The position numbers and the translations under genes are program-made. A stretch of 64,000 nt of DNA from Marisa cornuarietis (Eukaryota; Mollusca; Gastropoda; Architaenioglossa; Ampullariidae), in assembly GCA_004794655.1 (NCBI GenBank), contig SMMW01000585.1:1940001-2004000 (forward strand), given 5' to 3'. Numbering within the stretch: position 1 is the first letter of the stretch; each line of letters opens with the position of its first letter. Shown in pieces: positions 26,210 to 39,384 of this stretch. The notes beneath the pieces were generated by a model. That model saw only the letters and a program-made list of their open reading frames with translations, ran no database searches and was not told the DNA's origin.

Positions 26210-26228
26210 GCGCATGCGCGTGACGTCA
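26210..26228. promoter_or_regulatory. NRF-1-like palindrome fused to a full CRE
   Basis: GCGCATGCGCG (26210-26220), an NRF-1-type palindrome, abuts TGACGTCA (26221-26228), the full cAMP-response element. Both motifs are typical of core promoters within about 100 bases of start sites. Located 530 bases before the exon A ATG, they suggest a second or main initiation region around 26.2-26.35 kb. Motif recognition is direct; function is inferred. Confidence 0.55.
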
Positions 26229-26471
26229 TTGTCGTGGAAGCGTGGTGCGGTGTGCTCGTGCGGACAAGCCAGAACCCGGATGTGCCGGCACGGCTGGGCG
26301 GCGTGCAGTTGACAAGTAAGACGAGGGAGGGGGGCCGCCTAAACGGGCGGCGAAGGTCTTCCGGGAGTAGTGAGACATTGGCTAGTTGCTGACACTGGAA
26401 CTCCTCCTCTTCCGCCAAGTGTGGGGCAGGCAGTAACGGCCGCGGACTGCTTGGACAAGAGAAGGCTGTAG

Positions 26472-26646
26472 GTGAGAACGCAAGGGACTGCCTGCCATAA
26501 AGTAAATCGCGCGTTCCTGCACACTCACCCGTAACCTGTTGGAGTTCTTGAGGGCTACTACGATACTGCTGCATCCTCTGTGTGGGTATGATGGGGATGT
26601 ATAAAGCATTGTTCGAAGACGGTTACGCTCTGATGTGGTTTTGTAG
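26472..26646 (+). other. Possible 5'UTR intron before exon A
   Basis: A donor-like GTAG/GTGAGA at 26471/26472 and an acceptor-like GGTTTTGTAG ending at 26646 would bound a 175-base intron. This would leave an untranslated leader from about 26.25 kb and place 109 bases of leader before the ATG. The pyrimidine tract is weak and an unspliced leader is equally possible. Confidence 0.25.
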
Positions 26647-26755
26647 GGGTGCTGACGGTGAATTTCATAAGAAAATGGTCAGGGACCAGCGATGGTGAAA
26701 GAACGTCCTCGGAGGAGATAAATAAGTGCAGGCACTGCAAGAGGACACTGTAGCC

Positions 26756-27111
26756 ATGAGCAACAACGGCAACGCCAGCAGCACCAGCGGCGCAGGCTCC
26801 GGTCGCCAGGGGTCGACCTTCATGTCGTATATGTACTCGTCGGCAGAGAGCTTCATCAACAACGCGCTTGAGGACATGTACCAGTTTCACGCCAACACCT
26901 TCCACTTCGACCACCAACTGCACGGGGGCCACGCCGACACCATCTTCGACCGCGCCGGCTTTTTCGGCCGTTTCCCCATGGACCTCAGCTGGGACTTTGA
27001 CCGCCTGACCCGCCTGAACAACAACTGTTTCGACTTTGCCAATCAGTTCGACAGTCTGGGTCGGCACCATCACCACCACCACCATGCCCCGAGTACGGCT
27101 GTCACCCAGAC
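26756..27111 (+). CDS. Coding exon A: novel N-terminal exon, probably alternative first coding exon of the ARHGAP39-like gene
   Basis: Seen: an ATG in fair context (GCCATGA) opens 118 codons plus two bases, ending at a strong donor (CAGAC/GTAAGT). An in-frame TAA at 26723 limits the start. Codon use is strongly biased to C/G in third position (runs of AAC, TTC, GAC, GCC, CAC), unlike the flanking DNA, which is the best evidence that it is translated. The protein starts with a Ser/Asn/Gly-rich stretch (about residues 1-20), then a Phe/Asp/His/Asn-rich segment (about 22-102) and seven His at 104-110. I see no signal peptide, membrane segment or known domain. Phase: it leaves two bases of a codon and exon B supplies the missing third base, giving Thr-Lys-Lys-Thr at the join. 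Inference: it is the first coding exon of a transcript joining the WW exon 20.6 kb downstream. The phase match could occur by chance one time in three, so it might belong to another gene. Confidence 0.75.
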
Positions 27112-29191
27112 GTAAGTGTCACGGAAAAGGAGGCCAGCTTTTGGTTTCTGTCTTTTTTTCTTTTCTTTTGAGCGAAAGAATGGCGTGACCAGGCTATTCT
27201 CGCCGCTAAAAGATTGCTCGATGGCACGTCTTGACATAGGTAGTGGCTGAAAATGGTTATGGACGCAGAAACGTCTGTGTGTGGCGTATTATCTACAATC
27301 TGTCGGTAGGTTCAGTTTTGCGCTTTCTTATCACAGATATTTAGACCAGGACGGTCTTTATGGAGGAGGTGTATATGTGTATGAGAGAGGGGGAGAGACT
27401 GCACACCTTTGAAGAGTATTATGAGATGCTAAGGGGTGTTGTGCTCTGGCCAAAGTTGTGCGCTTTACTCAAAGAAAGAAAGCAGGTTATCGTGTGCAAA
27501 TTCAGTCAGTACTGAAGTGTGTTTAGCATGGAATGGCCAGGAACGCCAGGCATGCCGGACCGCGGCCAGTATCTTACTTATCACCATCCGTGACAGCTTT
27601 GTTTCGGTGCGGGCTGTAGCGAAACAGCAGGCTTCTTCCGTCTCCTTGTGAATCATGACCGCTTTAATGGTGGGGGTATAACGAAACCAGATAACAGGAT
27701 ACAGCTGCCTCTGACCTCCCCCCCTTTTTTAACTGCTTTCTTACAAAGGCTTATAAAATTGAGAGATGGGGAGTTGGTGGGTGGGTTGCTGCTGGCTAAT
27801 TGTTGTTTGTTGAATGTTGGTATCTGCAGAAAAAAATAGCTGCGACAGTTCTTGTGTCTTGTATGTGGACAAAACCTTTGGACAGATCGCGCGTGGACTC
27901 CTTTCTCCTAGTCTTCGCCTTTCGCCCCACCCCCTCCCCTTGTAGCCTGAGCGCATAACTATTTAAGAGGGGATAACCTTTTGGATCCCGGTGTTCACGT
28001 CTGCTTTTGCCATTGACACGCCACATGCTTCGTATTCTTTTTTTCTTTTCTTTCTTTTTTGTCTTCCTGTTTTCCTTTCATTTTCACTTTTTTAAATTCT
28101 TTTTTCCGTTGCCCCCCACTAATTTTCTTTCCTGGGGGAGGGGGGCCAACTTCTTTTCTTCGAAAGTCGCGTGGCAAATCTTTTAGTAACCTGTGTTTCC
28201 CCTCCTGTGTCTACCAAGAAACGGTGCCAGTATCTTAATAGTTAGCCTGTTTAGCGCTGCTGCTTCTTGTTGGTACATGTATGTCTGTATAAGGGGCTTT
28301 TTTCATTTGCAGAAGGACTGTCGGCTTTAGATATGGATGGATGTGTTGGCTATCCTGAATGTTTAATGGAGTATAATTATACTCGCATAAAAGATTTAAA
28401 TGGTAAATTGTGAGGGGGACCGGGTAGGTGTGAGGATATGTGGATGAAATCTCGCCTATTTTTGTGACCTCTATAAGGAAGATATAAAAAGCCGCTTTAG
28501 GTGTAGGTCTGAGCATCAGCCAGAAGGAAAATGTGCTCATGGAGCTTTGGCTTATGTAGCTACCTGCCGCGCTGTTTACCCGAGGTGAGATCTTGTACAG
28601 ATTCAGGCGTGGTGTGCTGTGATGTCCTCGCTTTATGGCTATTTTACGAGAGCTAGGTCTGGTCGTTAACTTCCCGTAACGATCTTAGTAGACTACTGTC
28701 CGCCATAAGGAAGAGGAAGCGGGTAAAACTGTGGCTGGAGAAAAGGAAAGGCATATTGGCAGGCCGACACTAGATCAGGGATATTTTTGGGGGAGAAAAA
28801 AAACTTAACACGTGATTAATTTGTTTTAGTATGGTGGCTCTCTATCAGCTCGTTGCCTACTTGACTGTTGTTCTATTCCAACAGTAGCGTGCCTATAAAT
28901 ATGTCATGACTAAACGAATTAATTTCACTTTCGGTTCGGCTGTTAGTTTATGTAATTAATCAAACTCGTATCAATCTTCACGCAATCAAACCAAGAACAC
29001 GAGGTGGAAATTTCTCGTAGGAGAAATAGAGAGTTCTTATTTCTAGTAATATTGAGTGGTCGCACCATGTCAGGTGAGTAGTCTTTTTCTGCCTTATATT
29101 GGTTCGGCGACGTCCAGCCATTGCTGCTTTCACCCAGCGTTCTGTGAATCTGTTCAAGTTCCTGCGTAACTTGTAATCACTAATTAGTAAA

Positions 29192-29209
29192 ATATATATA
29201 TATATATAT
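29192..29209. repeat. (TA)n microsatellite
   Basis: About nine TA units, followed by GCATATACAGAGAG. Confidence 0.95.
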
Positions 29210-31002
29210 GCATATACAGAGAGATATGTTTTACTTATAGCTAGAAGCCCATATAAAGTAGCGGGTTTTTGTCGTGGGTTTCCAGAAAGCTGCTTTACCC
29301 TTTTCATACTTCTGAAGACAGGATATGGCTGCCATTTAGGCGTGCCCCAGGTACGCGTGCAGATGTAGGACAAAGCGAGAACCAGACATCCGACAACCAC
29401 ACACATCTCGCACAAGGGACTCGCTCCCCGCCTGTTTGCGCTCCTCTCTTCCTGGACTTGTAGCCTATCGTCTTCAGGCCGTGCCCAGCGGGAGGTCGTC
29501 TTCGTGGGGAATCGCTGCACGTGTTTTCGCTCCGGGGCGATCTCTTGTTGCTAGGTGCAATCTCTTCACCGCCCTGTAGGCTATGCTAAGTCTTGAAAAA
29601 GATATGTTTACGTTTCTGTCGTGTCAACCATTTGGGAAACTTCGCGAAACATACTATTTTTTTTTAAACACGCTTTTAGCAGCGTGGATGGATACCATTT
29701 ATACCTGGCCTAGATGTGACGTGGGCGCCCCATCTCACTTGGTACAGGGCAATTAACTCGCGCACTGCATTCCTGCCAACGCCCACTCGCTCACCTCCCC
29801 CTTTCTGTAATAATTAGGGCTGGAGGGTCAGGAGAGATCGACAATCAACTGCAGCATTGGATAATTCTCTCCCGGCCTTCAGTCACCCACAAGGGACGGC
29901 ATCGGTAATGAAGCTGAAGAACAGTAGCCGTACCTGGGTGGGCGTCACCACGTAAGGGTGGCGTTGTGAGTTGACACGTGATGCCGTTCATCGCGTAACC
30001 GTGGCAAGGTGGGCTGTACTGCAGATCCCGGCGGTGACTCAGCCCGAGTAGGGGCTCCGTCGTGGCTCGTTGCTGGTTGAGCGGCGAGCCAGCTTCCTGA
30101 CCATCGTCTCACTTCAGGCCGATTGGGGGATGTGGGGTGGCGATAGAACCGGCTGGAGTGCACTGACCTTTGGAGCCTCGAAGTTCGGAGCGGTACAGGT
30201 CCATTCACTCTTTTTAACACCCCCCCCCCACAAAAAAACACCACCACCACCACCATTCCGTCATCCTACGCCGCACTTCATTCTTTCGTGCTCCATCTCT
30301 CGCGCCTTCCCGTCTCTATCCTTTTCTCCTGGTGGCTTATCAGTTAGTAGCTCCACCCCAGCCCAGGCATCTCCTTCCCGTGTTTCTTTTCTTCCGTCCC
30401 AGGTGAGCTTCGCTGACTAACCCCCCCCCCCCTTTTTTTTTTTTTTTGCTGAAGCATCAGACCTTTTCTTTGGGGTCCTGGCTCCGCCCTATGTCGTTGG
30501 TGAGCAGCGTTGGACTCACTGCCTCTTGTCGTTTGATGCAGACAAACGGTGGAATAGGTGCGCTTTGATGTGGCCCTAACAGCTACATCTTTCTTGTTCC
30601 GGCGATACTATCTGCGCCATGAACAGCCGCGACGCGTGCACTGCACAAGCTGTCTCACTGGCGGAGCTGATAAGCGTGTCGTGTCCAGGCGGTGGGAAAA
30701 GTGTCTCGCCTTCCAGAACTTAGCGGTAGATGTGTGCTATCGGATGATGCGTGTGCCTGCTGCCTCTGTCTAAGTCACGTAATCACTGAGGTAACTCTTT
30801 TGTTTACGGTTGTCTATTCTTGGAACGCTCCGTAACCGCTTGGTTAGTGAAACAGAGAAATGGTTCCGTGGGTTCGAAGCTTCTTGAAAATATGCATCCG
30901 TCCCTGATCTTACAGGGCGTTTGTATGTAGTTGCCTAGAAACATTGAACCACTTACAACACATACTTTAAATAGCTGTTTCTCCTGCTCCGTCGCCACCA
31001 AG

Positions 31003-31170
31003 GGAGGTGGGGAGGGGTAATTGGTGTTTTACGCCGAGCCAGCAACTAAGGTTATATCAATGTAAAGCAGCCAGCAATGTCAACAGATGCCACATGCAGA
31101 GAAAGAACAGCGTGCCCGATACGAAATCTGAACCAAGGAATGCGATTGTTCTGTAACAGGGGGTGTAACA
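31003..31170 (-). mobile_element. Copy of the same SINE, inverted, head truncated
   Basis: Read on the minus strand it has a decayed B-box region (TTGGTTCAGATTTCGTATCG), then GGGCACGCTG, CTCTGCATGTGGCATC, TTAGTTGCTGGCTCGGCGTA and the CACCAATTACCCCTCCCC tail. These follow the 15.2-kb copy in order. The tRNA-like A-box is not recognisable. Confidence 0.85.
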
Positions 31171-31624
31171 GTATGGGAATATTTGTTTCGGTGAAAAGCA
31201 GTCATCTCGAGTAGTCGCTACGTCTGCTCAAAACTCCGCAGCAGTTGTGCTGCAAACCCTCCTGGCGTATGTCTGATAGGTAGGGAAAGGTGATGGCTAT
31301 TCTAGCCTTATCCCCAATCGTAGCTCGAATACCACAAGGAGCAGCTAGTCCAACATATTTTAGAGATGCTGCGTCCGTTTTCACAGAACATCCTTGGGCG
31401 GCTTGCCGGAGATCGATGGCCGAACCCTGACTTCCCTTGTTGTCATGTCTGCCTTTTTATCGGCATTGCAAAGTGGACAGTGTGCAGCCGCGATTTGTTA
31501 ACTACCTAGCAGCAGTTCCGTGTCTGACCCGCGGACTGACACATTGGTAGGTGGACGTTATGAACTACCCCGCGTGTATTTGCCTGAGTACGTGTGTGTG
31601 TACATCCAATGCCCACATTGGTGT

Positions 31625-31710
31625 ATGACACGTGTGAATGCGGTGTTTGTACAGTTTGACCTACTGTATGTCACGTTTGACTGCAGTGTTTCTACAATAT
31701 GACCTACCGC
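31625..31710 (+). repeat. Two 43-bp tandem copies
   Basis: ATGACACGTGTGAATGCGGT at 31625 recurs as ATGTCACGTTTGACTGCAGT at 31668, and the rest of the unit (GTTTGTACAGTTTGACCTAC) is also conserved. There is no gap between copies. Confidence 0.85.
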
Positions 31711-32243
31711 ACTTCCGGTCGACTTGAACCCCGACATTCTTGGCGTTCTGTGAATACCTCCGTCAGAGCTCATGTCTAGTCGGTATATGCTGTGTCAAGA
31801 GAGAGTTCCTGCCTCTCTTGGTTATCTTCACTTCTGTGTGCTTCTGTGTCTCTAACGCCGTCATGGTTTCCGTACGGAGGGAGGGGAGATTCTCTCTCCA
31901 GCAACTGTAAACTGAAATGCAATATAGCCAGAAGAAAAATCGTGGAAAGGAGAGATCTCGGGCAGGAAAACTGAGGTTTGCTGGACTGTTGGAGGATTTT
32001 GTCGCTGGGTATCCCTGTCTGGTTCTCGTTGTCAGTCACTGCCCCTGATTATGTGACGTGCAGTGCTCTCCACTCTTCATGCGGAATGCTGATCACTATT
32101 TATTTCCTACTCCACACTTTCTTAGCGCAAAGTATTGGGTTTTTTCCCTTAAAAAATAAAAGATTAAAGTCTCTTGACATTCTCTCCTAGTCCAACTCTG
32201 TTTCATGACTCTTTTCTTTTTCTTCTCGTTTATTCTCCCTCAA

Positions 32244-32267
32244 CTCTCTCTCTCTCTCTCTCTCTCT
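32244..32267. repeat. (CT)n microsatellite
   Basis: Twelve CT units in a pyrimidine-rich stretch. Confidence 0.95.
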
Positions 32268-34328
32268 GTATTTTCTTTGTCTAGTCTGCTTGCTTACTTG
32301 AACACCGCTGACAAAGTGTTTGTGCTTTAGCGGTGAATCTGTTCACACCTATTAAAAACTGCGTGTACTGCCCTTCATTGCTGTGTAAGGTGCATCGAAG
32401 AGTTGGGGGAATGGCAGTGCTGGAGGTTGTGGGCTGGACACGGAGTTCCTAGTGAGCAGGTCGACCACCCCTTGATACTGCAGGTAGCCGGAAAACTAAA
32501 GGGAACTAAAGTGTAGTCTGAGCAAAGGATCGGAAGTCTGGAAATAACCCCGACAAAGGTCACCGTGTTCCTTGCCAGCCTTGTTACGTCAGAAAGGGAA
32601 AGAAACACAACAACCAGTACATTCATATCCATTTTCTCACGAATATCAGAAAGATTCATCTGAGAAACATTTTTTTAAATGGAAAAGGGGTGATGAGAGT
32701 CGTTCCATCAGTGCATGCTTGTTTTTGAAAGGCCAGTATGCCGATGCCATTCCGGTTTTTGCTGATGCATTTTAAATGGCACAAGTGCGCCTTGATGGTT
32801 TCGATCCCGCGGCTTAGGTTCTTCAGCGTTGCCGTGTGTTAATGTCCTTTTTTTATTAGCGTAATGAGAAGAATCGGTAAACACTTCCTTTCATCCCAAG
32901 CCCCAGGAGCCGCTAGCAGGAGAGAGAGGAACGTGGCGGGTGTGACGATCCAGTCACGCCTTCTCATTCAGAGCCAGAGGCGCGCGCTTTGAGCGACCTC
33001 TTGACCTACGACTTCACTAATCAAGCTCGGAAATATGTTTTGTGGGGGAAATGGAGGAAGATATTGTGATAAATCTACAGCTTCTTCGACCTAAAACCCT
33101 GTGGATGTACAGCACCGCCTCGATGCCCTAGTTTTTCACAGAAAAATAAGGGTGGGTGTGAGCATGAGAAAGGGAGAGAACCCATCTGTGCCTCGTCTGT
33201 GTAGCTGCAGGTGAGCTGTGTGCATCCCACTCGCCCCTCCACTCTCGTCCCCTTGCTTTTTTTTTTTTTTTTTTTTTAAAGCGGCCTGACATCAAAAGAG
33301 GTGTGGCAAGCGAGTCCAGAGCCAAACCTAAACACGAGCAAGAGTAATTGAATGTGCCAATGTTGGTTCAGTCTACATCTTTTCGCGTGCAGGCAACAAA
33401 GTTCTGCTGTTGATTATAGCACTGTTACCGCCGCTCTCTCACACCAGGCTTGCCATGTGGGTGTGCAGCCGAGTGAGAAAGGTAATAAAACATATAGCCA
33501 GTATTTATGACGGGATTTGGGGTGGAGGAGGGGAAACAGTGGTGGAAATGGAATCGGCACGCGGCAAACACTGGCCCGGCAATGGAAAGGTGAAAGGTGG
33601 GACAAAGCACTCGCCTACGAAGCGGCAGGTGTAGACGGGCTCGTGTGCTGCGGGTTTGCTTTGACGATGGATCATCATGGCTGGCGTTCTTCTGTCATAG
33701 TCGTTGATGATTTGCCCAAGTAGACCGTTACTTCTGTGAGAAACGTCTTCGCAAGAAAGCTTTCAAAAAAAAAACAACAACAACAACAAAAATGCGCCAA
33801 CGCAGGTTTCTTCCGGGATAACTCTCACGTCGCTCACTCTCTCAAATCCCCGTCTTTCCCCTTTCCCTATCACGAAAACTGATCGATTTATTGTCGCCCT
33901 TGATTACTCTTCACTGCGCAGCAAGAGCTGATGTATCTTTATCCTTGCTTGCGTCTGCATGTGTGTGTGTGTGTGTTAGTCTAGTCTACATCCAAATCGA
34001 TCGAGAATGGTTCAGAGGATCATGATTTGGCCTCAGCATGCCTGGCAGGCGTCATTTTTCTTGTCCTGATGCCTCGTTTACTAAGCGGAAGACGATGCAA
34101 AAAAAGTCTTTTGTTAGTTTCCAGTTACATTTTCTGTGCTTGGGCAGTCTTTTTTATATTTCTCAACTTGAAAGCAACTTTATCAATATTTATATCACCC
34201 TGACGCGGTCGATACCTTTGAGGGTTGCTCGAGGTCATCAGGAGCTGACTCAAGGGTTTGCTCTAAAAGCATTTTACGGAGGGTGAGAAAGCATGGGAAA
34301 ACGATTTGACGCTTAGAATCGACCAGTT

Positions 34329-34355
34329 TTGTTGTTGTTGTTGTTGTTGTTGTTT
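34329..34355. repeat. (TTG)n microsatellite
   Basis: Nine TTG units. Confidence 0.95.
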
Positions 34356-36797
34356 TGTGAGCGTTGGGCTGAAACGTCCTGTGATACCTTCTGCCCGTTC
34401 CGTGAGTCGAAGACTGCATTTCTGTTAACATTCACCAGCGATCGGGGACATTGGTGAATAGCAGTCACCAGTGATGGTGTTTCGGGGGGCTTACTAACGG
34501 TATCGCTACGTTACGCTGCGTCGAGGCCATTGTATGTGAGACTGAAAAAATGCGGGGCGAAACTTTCAGATGCAGTGACACTGTCCGTGGCTTTAGCCAC
34601 CGTTAATCTACCTATCCCCTAGTTGTCAATCCACGTATCCCCAGGCTGTCAGTGCAAGTGTTATTCCGGAGGTTATGTTTGTGAAGTGAAAGCACGCCAC
34701 GCCCACCCCGAAGACACACACTTTATCGATGACCCTATCGACGTGCTAAGAAAGGTTCGGCATTGCGTTGTGTCCGATGGAGGACCCTGTGTGTAAGCTG
34801 AGCCCACTTTTCAAGATTGTGGATGAACAGTTACGACAGTACACCTTTGCGTTTGCCGAAGTCGACATGATTCTCGGTGTGGGAATCATTGGTAACAGGT
34901 AGCAGGAGGACTTGGTGCTGAAAAGTTTGTAGTCGCCACGTGGGCGAAATGCCTGGTGCCGTGTCTGTTATTAGTCGACGTCCAACGGCCTGCCTTCGCC
35001 TTGTTGGCGAGCGCCAGGGTTTGTGGTGAGTTTCTGGGTGCAGGTAACTGAAGCCAGAGATGGCCGATGTGTTGGACCGAGGTTTCAGGGCGTTGTGCAG
35101 GTTGCGGTTGAAGGGCAGACCAGAGACTGGGGAAAAGGTCACAGGTCATCGAGTGATCGTCTCTCGCAGCTATGAAATATAAACCTGGACTGGAGATTAA
35201 AGCTGTGAAAACCACATCTACCTGAAAGTATGGAATGTGAAGGGAGAAACGCGGGCGATAAGAGAGCAGAATAAGTATTTTGTACCTGGGACTTTTCCAA
35301 CATAAAGAGAGAAACGGAGATTTTTCAGAGATTTTCCCCTCTTTTTTATTTTTTACCCCCTCGCTTACGATTTTGTATACACCGAACTTTAAGAGAAAAA
35401 AAAATCTCCTTGTTTGCGTTATAGTTTTTGTTGTTGTTATATTGTTTTTCTTTTCTTCTTCAATGTCTCAGATCTTTTCGTTTCATTTTCTCCCCTGTTT
35501 CTGCCTTCTTTTTTCCTCCTTTCTCTCCGTTCGTAGACTCTCCTTGGAAATGCAGCTCCACGGTCCCTGCCCAAATGCAAACGGTAGGGTCTTCTTCATA
35601 CCATATGTTGTATGGCTTCCGCTTTGTTCTTGTTGTTTTTAAATAAAAAAATAAAAACGTTGATCATTCTTGTCTCTTGTTATCGCAGAGTGTTAATCTT
35701 GCCGCTGGCCCTCCCCCTTCACACTCTCCCCCCTCCACAAACACACACACTACCTTGTTTTACCGCACTGTGCGAATACCCTGCTATCAGAACAGAACAA
35801 ACACCGCTGCGAAACCCGAGACCCACACTGAATACAAAGCTGATCTGTTTTGTGTCCTGCTTGATGATCTCAGCGATGATAGAGGTTAGAAAGGGTATCG
35901 TCACAGAGTGACGGGTTGGGTTCAGCCCTCAGAGACGGTGCTTGAAATAACTTGAAAGATAGTCGCAAGAAACCTAGAGGCCTTTCAAGCTTGTGGAATC
36001 GGGCTGGTGATGAATGCGAATAGTCAGCAGTCAAAACTTACCTCGGTAGAAAGAGACTGATTACAGATGTAACGATGTGGAGTTTGAAGTCGCCGTAAGC
36101 CGCTTGCAGACCTCGTGATTGTTTGCACCAGATCTCGCGTTTTCTCGCTGCTCGCAACTGTTTGCACGAGACGGTGCGTGGAACGCAGCTAGAGGGCGCG
36201 CGCATTCCTTCCTGTCGTGCTGCTTGGTTCTCCCTCCCCTTCCTCTACTGGCCACCCCTTTTAGGCAGACCGCAGAATTGAGACGGAACGTACCTTTTGT
36301 TTTGGAATCCGTCAGTATGACGGCACCAGCACGTCACCCTTCACGGTACTGCTGTCTGTATGCACGATGATGAAGCCCGGCGGAGGCTTGGGAGAGGAGG
36401 AGGGGGGGGGGTTGCTGGGCAAGATACTACGGAAAAGCTCTTTTCAACTCCCGTTACCCTCGTATCCCCGAGCCTGGAAACGTCTGCTTTAGACAAGATT
36501 TGTGTGACGTGCAGTTGCGTGGCGTCACTTGCCGTCAAGTGTGAAGCGCACATCGCGGTTGCAGTGCGTGAGGTGCTGCATCAGGGTTTTTGTTTCCTTT
36601 TTTTTTTTTTTTTTTTTTGCTTTCCTGTCGATACATTTACGGTTCCGACACCTGGAAGCAGCGGCGGTGGTAGATTTCTCGTCTTGTTTTGTTTTGTTCC
36701 TTAACATAGAGATGAGGCGATTAGAGGAGAGTGCGGCTAACCATTTTGGCATTCTGCGCGCGGTTACACCTGATGGCATTGCGTGGTTTGAGGTTTA

Positions 36798-36861
36798 CTT
36801 CTTCTTTTCTTCTTCCTCTTTTCTTCTTTTCTTCTTCCTCCTCCTCCTCCTCCTCCTCCTC
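36798..36861. repeat. 64-base pure pyrimidine run with (CCT)n
   Basis: Unbroken C/T on the + strand: irregular CTT/TTCTTC repeats, then about eight CCT units. Such mirror-like purine/pyrimidine tracts can form triplex (H-DNA). A roughly 21-base poly-T lies 180 bases upstream (36598-36618). Confidence 0.9.
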
Positions 36862-39384
36862 ATAGGTTACTAACGTTACAAACGCTGCATTCCGTGCTTT
36901 TCATCTGTTAGACTCATAACCGAATTGTTTCTGCTTTAGGATGACGCAAAACGAGTTTTTAAAGGTCTCAAGTTTTTATTTGCGTGCACGCACGTAGCGC
37001 ACACTAACGACCATTTGTGAAGGCGAGGATCTGGGCGTGCGGCCTCAGAACAGCACCGAAAATGTGTAGAAATCCGAAGCAAAACAGATCTGAAGGACAA
37101 ACAGTGTGGGAAATCAGTGCCTTTGAACAAACTGCTCAGTTCATCGATAACTTTAACAGTCCAGAGTGCTGGCGTCATCGTGGAGGAATTTACGCGAAGA
37201 ATAAAGTCGTAATTTTGCGCAGGGAGAAATGTTTCGTAAACGTCCATAGATGGGTGTACAGATCCAGCAACAGGCCGGACTGCCGGTCGGTCCCAAGTTC
37301 GCGCATGCACCTCCGCGCCCCCTCTTACCTGGCTCACGTGCGCTTGCCTGCATCTCTGCTACATCTCCCCAGGGTGCAGGCTAACTGTGGGTAGTTTTTA
37401 AAAACGATAGGTTTTAGTCGTATGTGTGCGTGTGTGTGAGAGAGGGAGATCGACCTCTTCTATCTCTTCCCCTCTACTCACCACTCCTGTAGTTGTCTGC
37501 TTCATAATTAAGCTGTGCTTCTTCCGTCTGCGCACTTTTTCTTGAGCTGTGAGTTTGTGGTGTTATATGGGTGATTCTCATGTATTATTTCACTCTAAAA
37601 AGTAACAAATGAGTAGACACGAAGACCACCCCTTCCCTCCCCCAACCATTATTAGAGAAAAAGAGAGGTAAGAATAAAATTGAAGACGAACAGGTTTACC
37701 TCCAAAGAAACTCAGGGACTAATGGCATAAAAATATAGCATGTCCCGTCCCTCCCTCATGACTTCTGTGTTTATTTATTTAGGTTTCTGTTTGTGGTTTA
37801 ATTTGCGTCATTCGTCTGAGAATGTTTTGTATGTGTTGTTTGCACAGATGTTAAGCTTCCTCTATCAGCCCTTTTTCGGGTCCAGTCGTCAGCTGGCCAT
37901 TGCACTGGTACGTTCTTCGAGCTGTTTGACGGAGTGCAATCAAAAGAAAGACATTTTTCCAGTATATCTTCACACTTTTTAATTTAGAGGCCGTGCACCA
38001 GGTGTCCCAACTCCACTCCATTAAACTTGGCACCTGCATGTGCAGCTGCTTCATGCGTCACTGGATTTCTCCAGGTGTCTTATTAATGGCGAGGAATGTA
38101 AAAAACAGCTATAACACAAACAAACCATCATCACTCAGCAATAGGAAAGAAAGAAGGACTTGTGAAGGTGGTTACAGCTGTGGTGAAGACGGCTGGAACG
38201 TGGCGCCAGAACTTGCTGAAAGGCTGAAGAACGCCGTCAAGTTGAGACAGAATCGAGAGACAAGTTTGGGAAGTGGGGACCGGGCGTATTTTGCTAGGTC
38301 TGCTATTAGAGCAAGCGGGTCACGTGATGGGAATTTGAACACATTCCTTTTGTAAGAGATCATGTGTTCTGTGCACATATTATTGTGGCCTTTGTGCCAT
38401 TCTCTTGCGTGGGAGGGAAAGAGAGCACGCTGGGTGCGTGTTTATATTTTACTCCAATTATCTAATGATTCTTTTGATTGGGCGCTTCTGGTTACCAAAG
38501 GATGCGAATAGCAGTGCAGCTGTCATCTCTCACCTTCTAAAAAAAATAGCCATCATCCTGGGCTGGAAACTGGAGTAATATGATTAGCAGCTTCATGGTT
38601 AGTATACAATGTATAGTATACAATAATACAATGCTTGTCATTTGGAGTAGCCTTGCTTTGCATGAATTGCTGCCAGATGGGTGTCTGCGTGTGGAAGAGA
38701 GGTTGGGGGGGGGGCATCTTCACGACTGACCTCATCGTTTTAAGCTACTGACAGTGACGGTCATGGTACTGGCATTCGGCATAGGGGAGGAAGGATAGTG
38801 GAGGGGACAGACCTACCATACATATTTTCTCTTGGCGTCAGATGGTTTTGCGTCGCTGCAAAGTGCGTTTACTAGCAGGGCACTCAGTAACTATCAAAAA
38901 GAAAGAGACAACATGGTCATGCATCGCTAGATGCCAATAGGATGAGCGGCGCAGAGGCAGGCGGGCCGCAGGTGAGGCGCGCTTTATCTTTTGATGGCAA
39001 GCGGGTGCGGACAAGCTGCGGGCCTCTTTCCGCTCCATCTGACGTCGTTTATTTTTGCTGGGAACAGCGCTGCCGGCTCCGCACTTTTTGTCGCCAGTTT
39101 GCAGTTTGCGTGCAGCGACTGTGACCCCGACACGATCGAGCCGACGATATACACAGCAGGACAAGATGTGCCGTCCATCTGTCGCTGTTGACCGCTGTGC
39201 ATTCATAGCATGGACGTGCTATTAAAAGACATAAATGTACACAAGCAGTCGCGCTTTAAATACAAGAGATGTTGAAGCTTTATGTTCACTATTCAGCATG
39301 CCTATAATAAGGAAGCAGGCGTTTTTACATCACAACTGACATTTCTCATAGTCTCTTCCAACAGTACAGAACACCGGTGGTGAT

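Noticed and set aside
26558..27085. 175-codon minus-strand ORF rich in Val
   Set aside because: It is the antisense shadow of exon A, whose GC3-biased plus-strand codons naturally give an open minus frame.
28978..29520. 180-codon minus-strand ORF
   Set aside because: It reads through the (TA)n microsatellite as an Ile-Tyr run and has no domain or bias.
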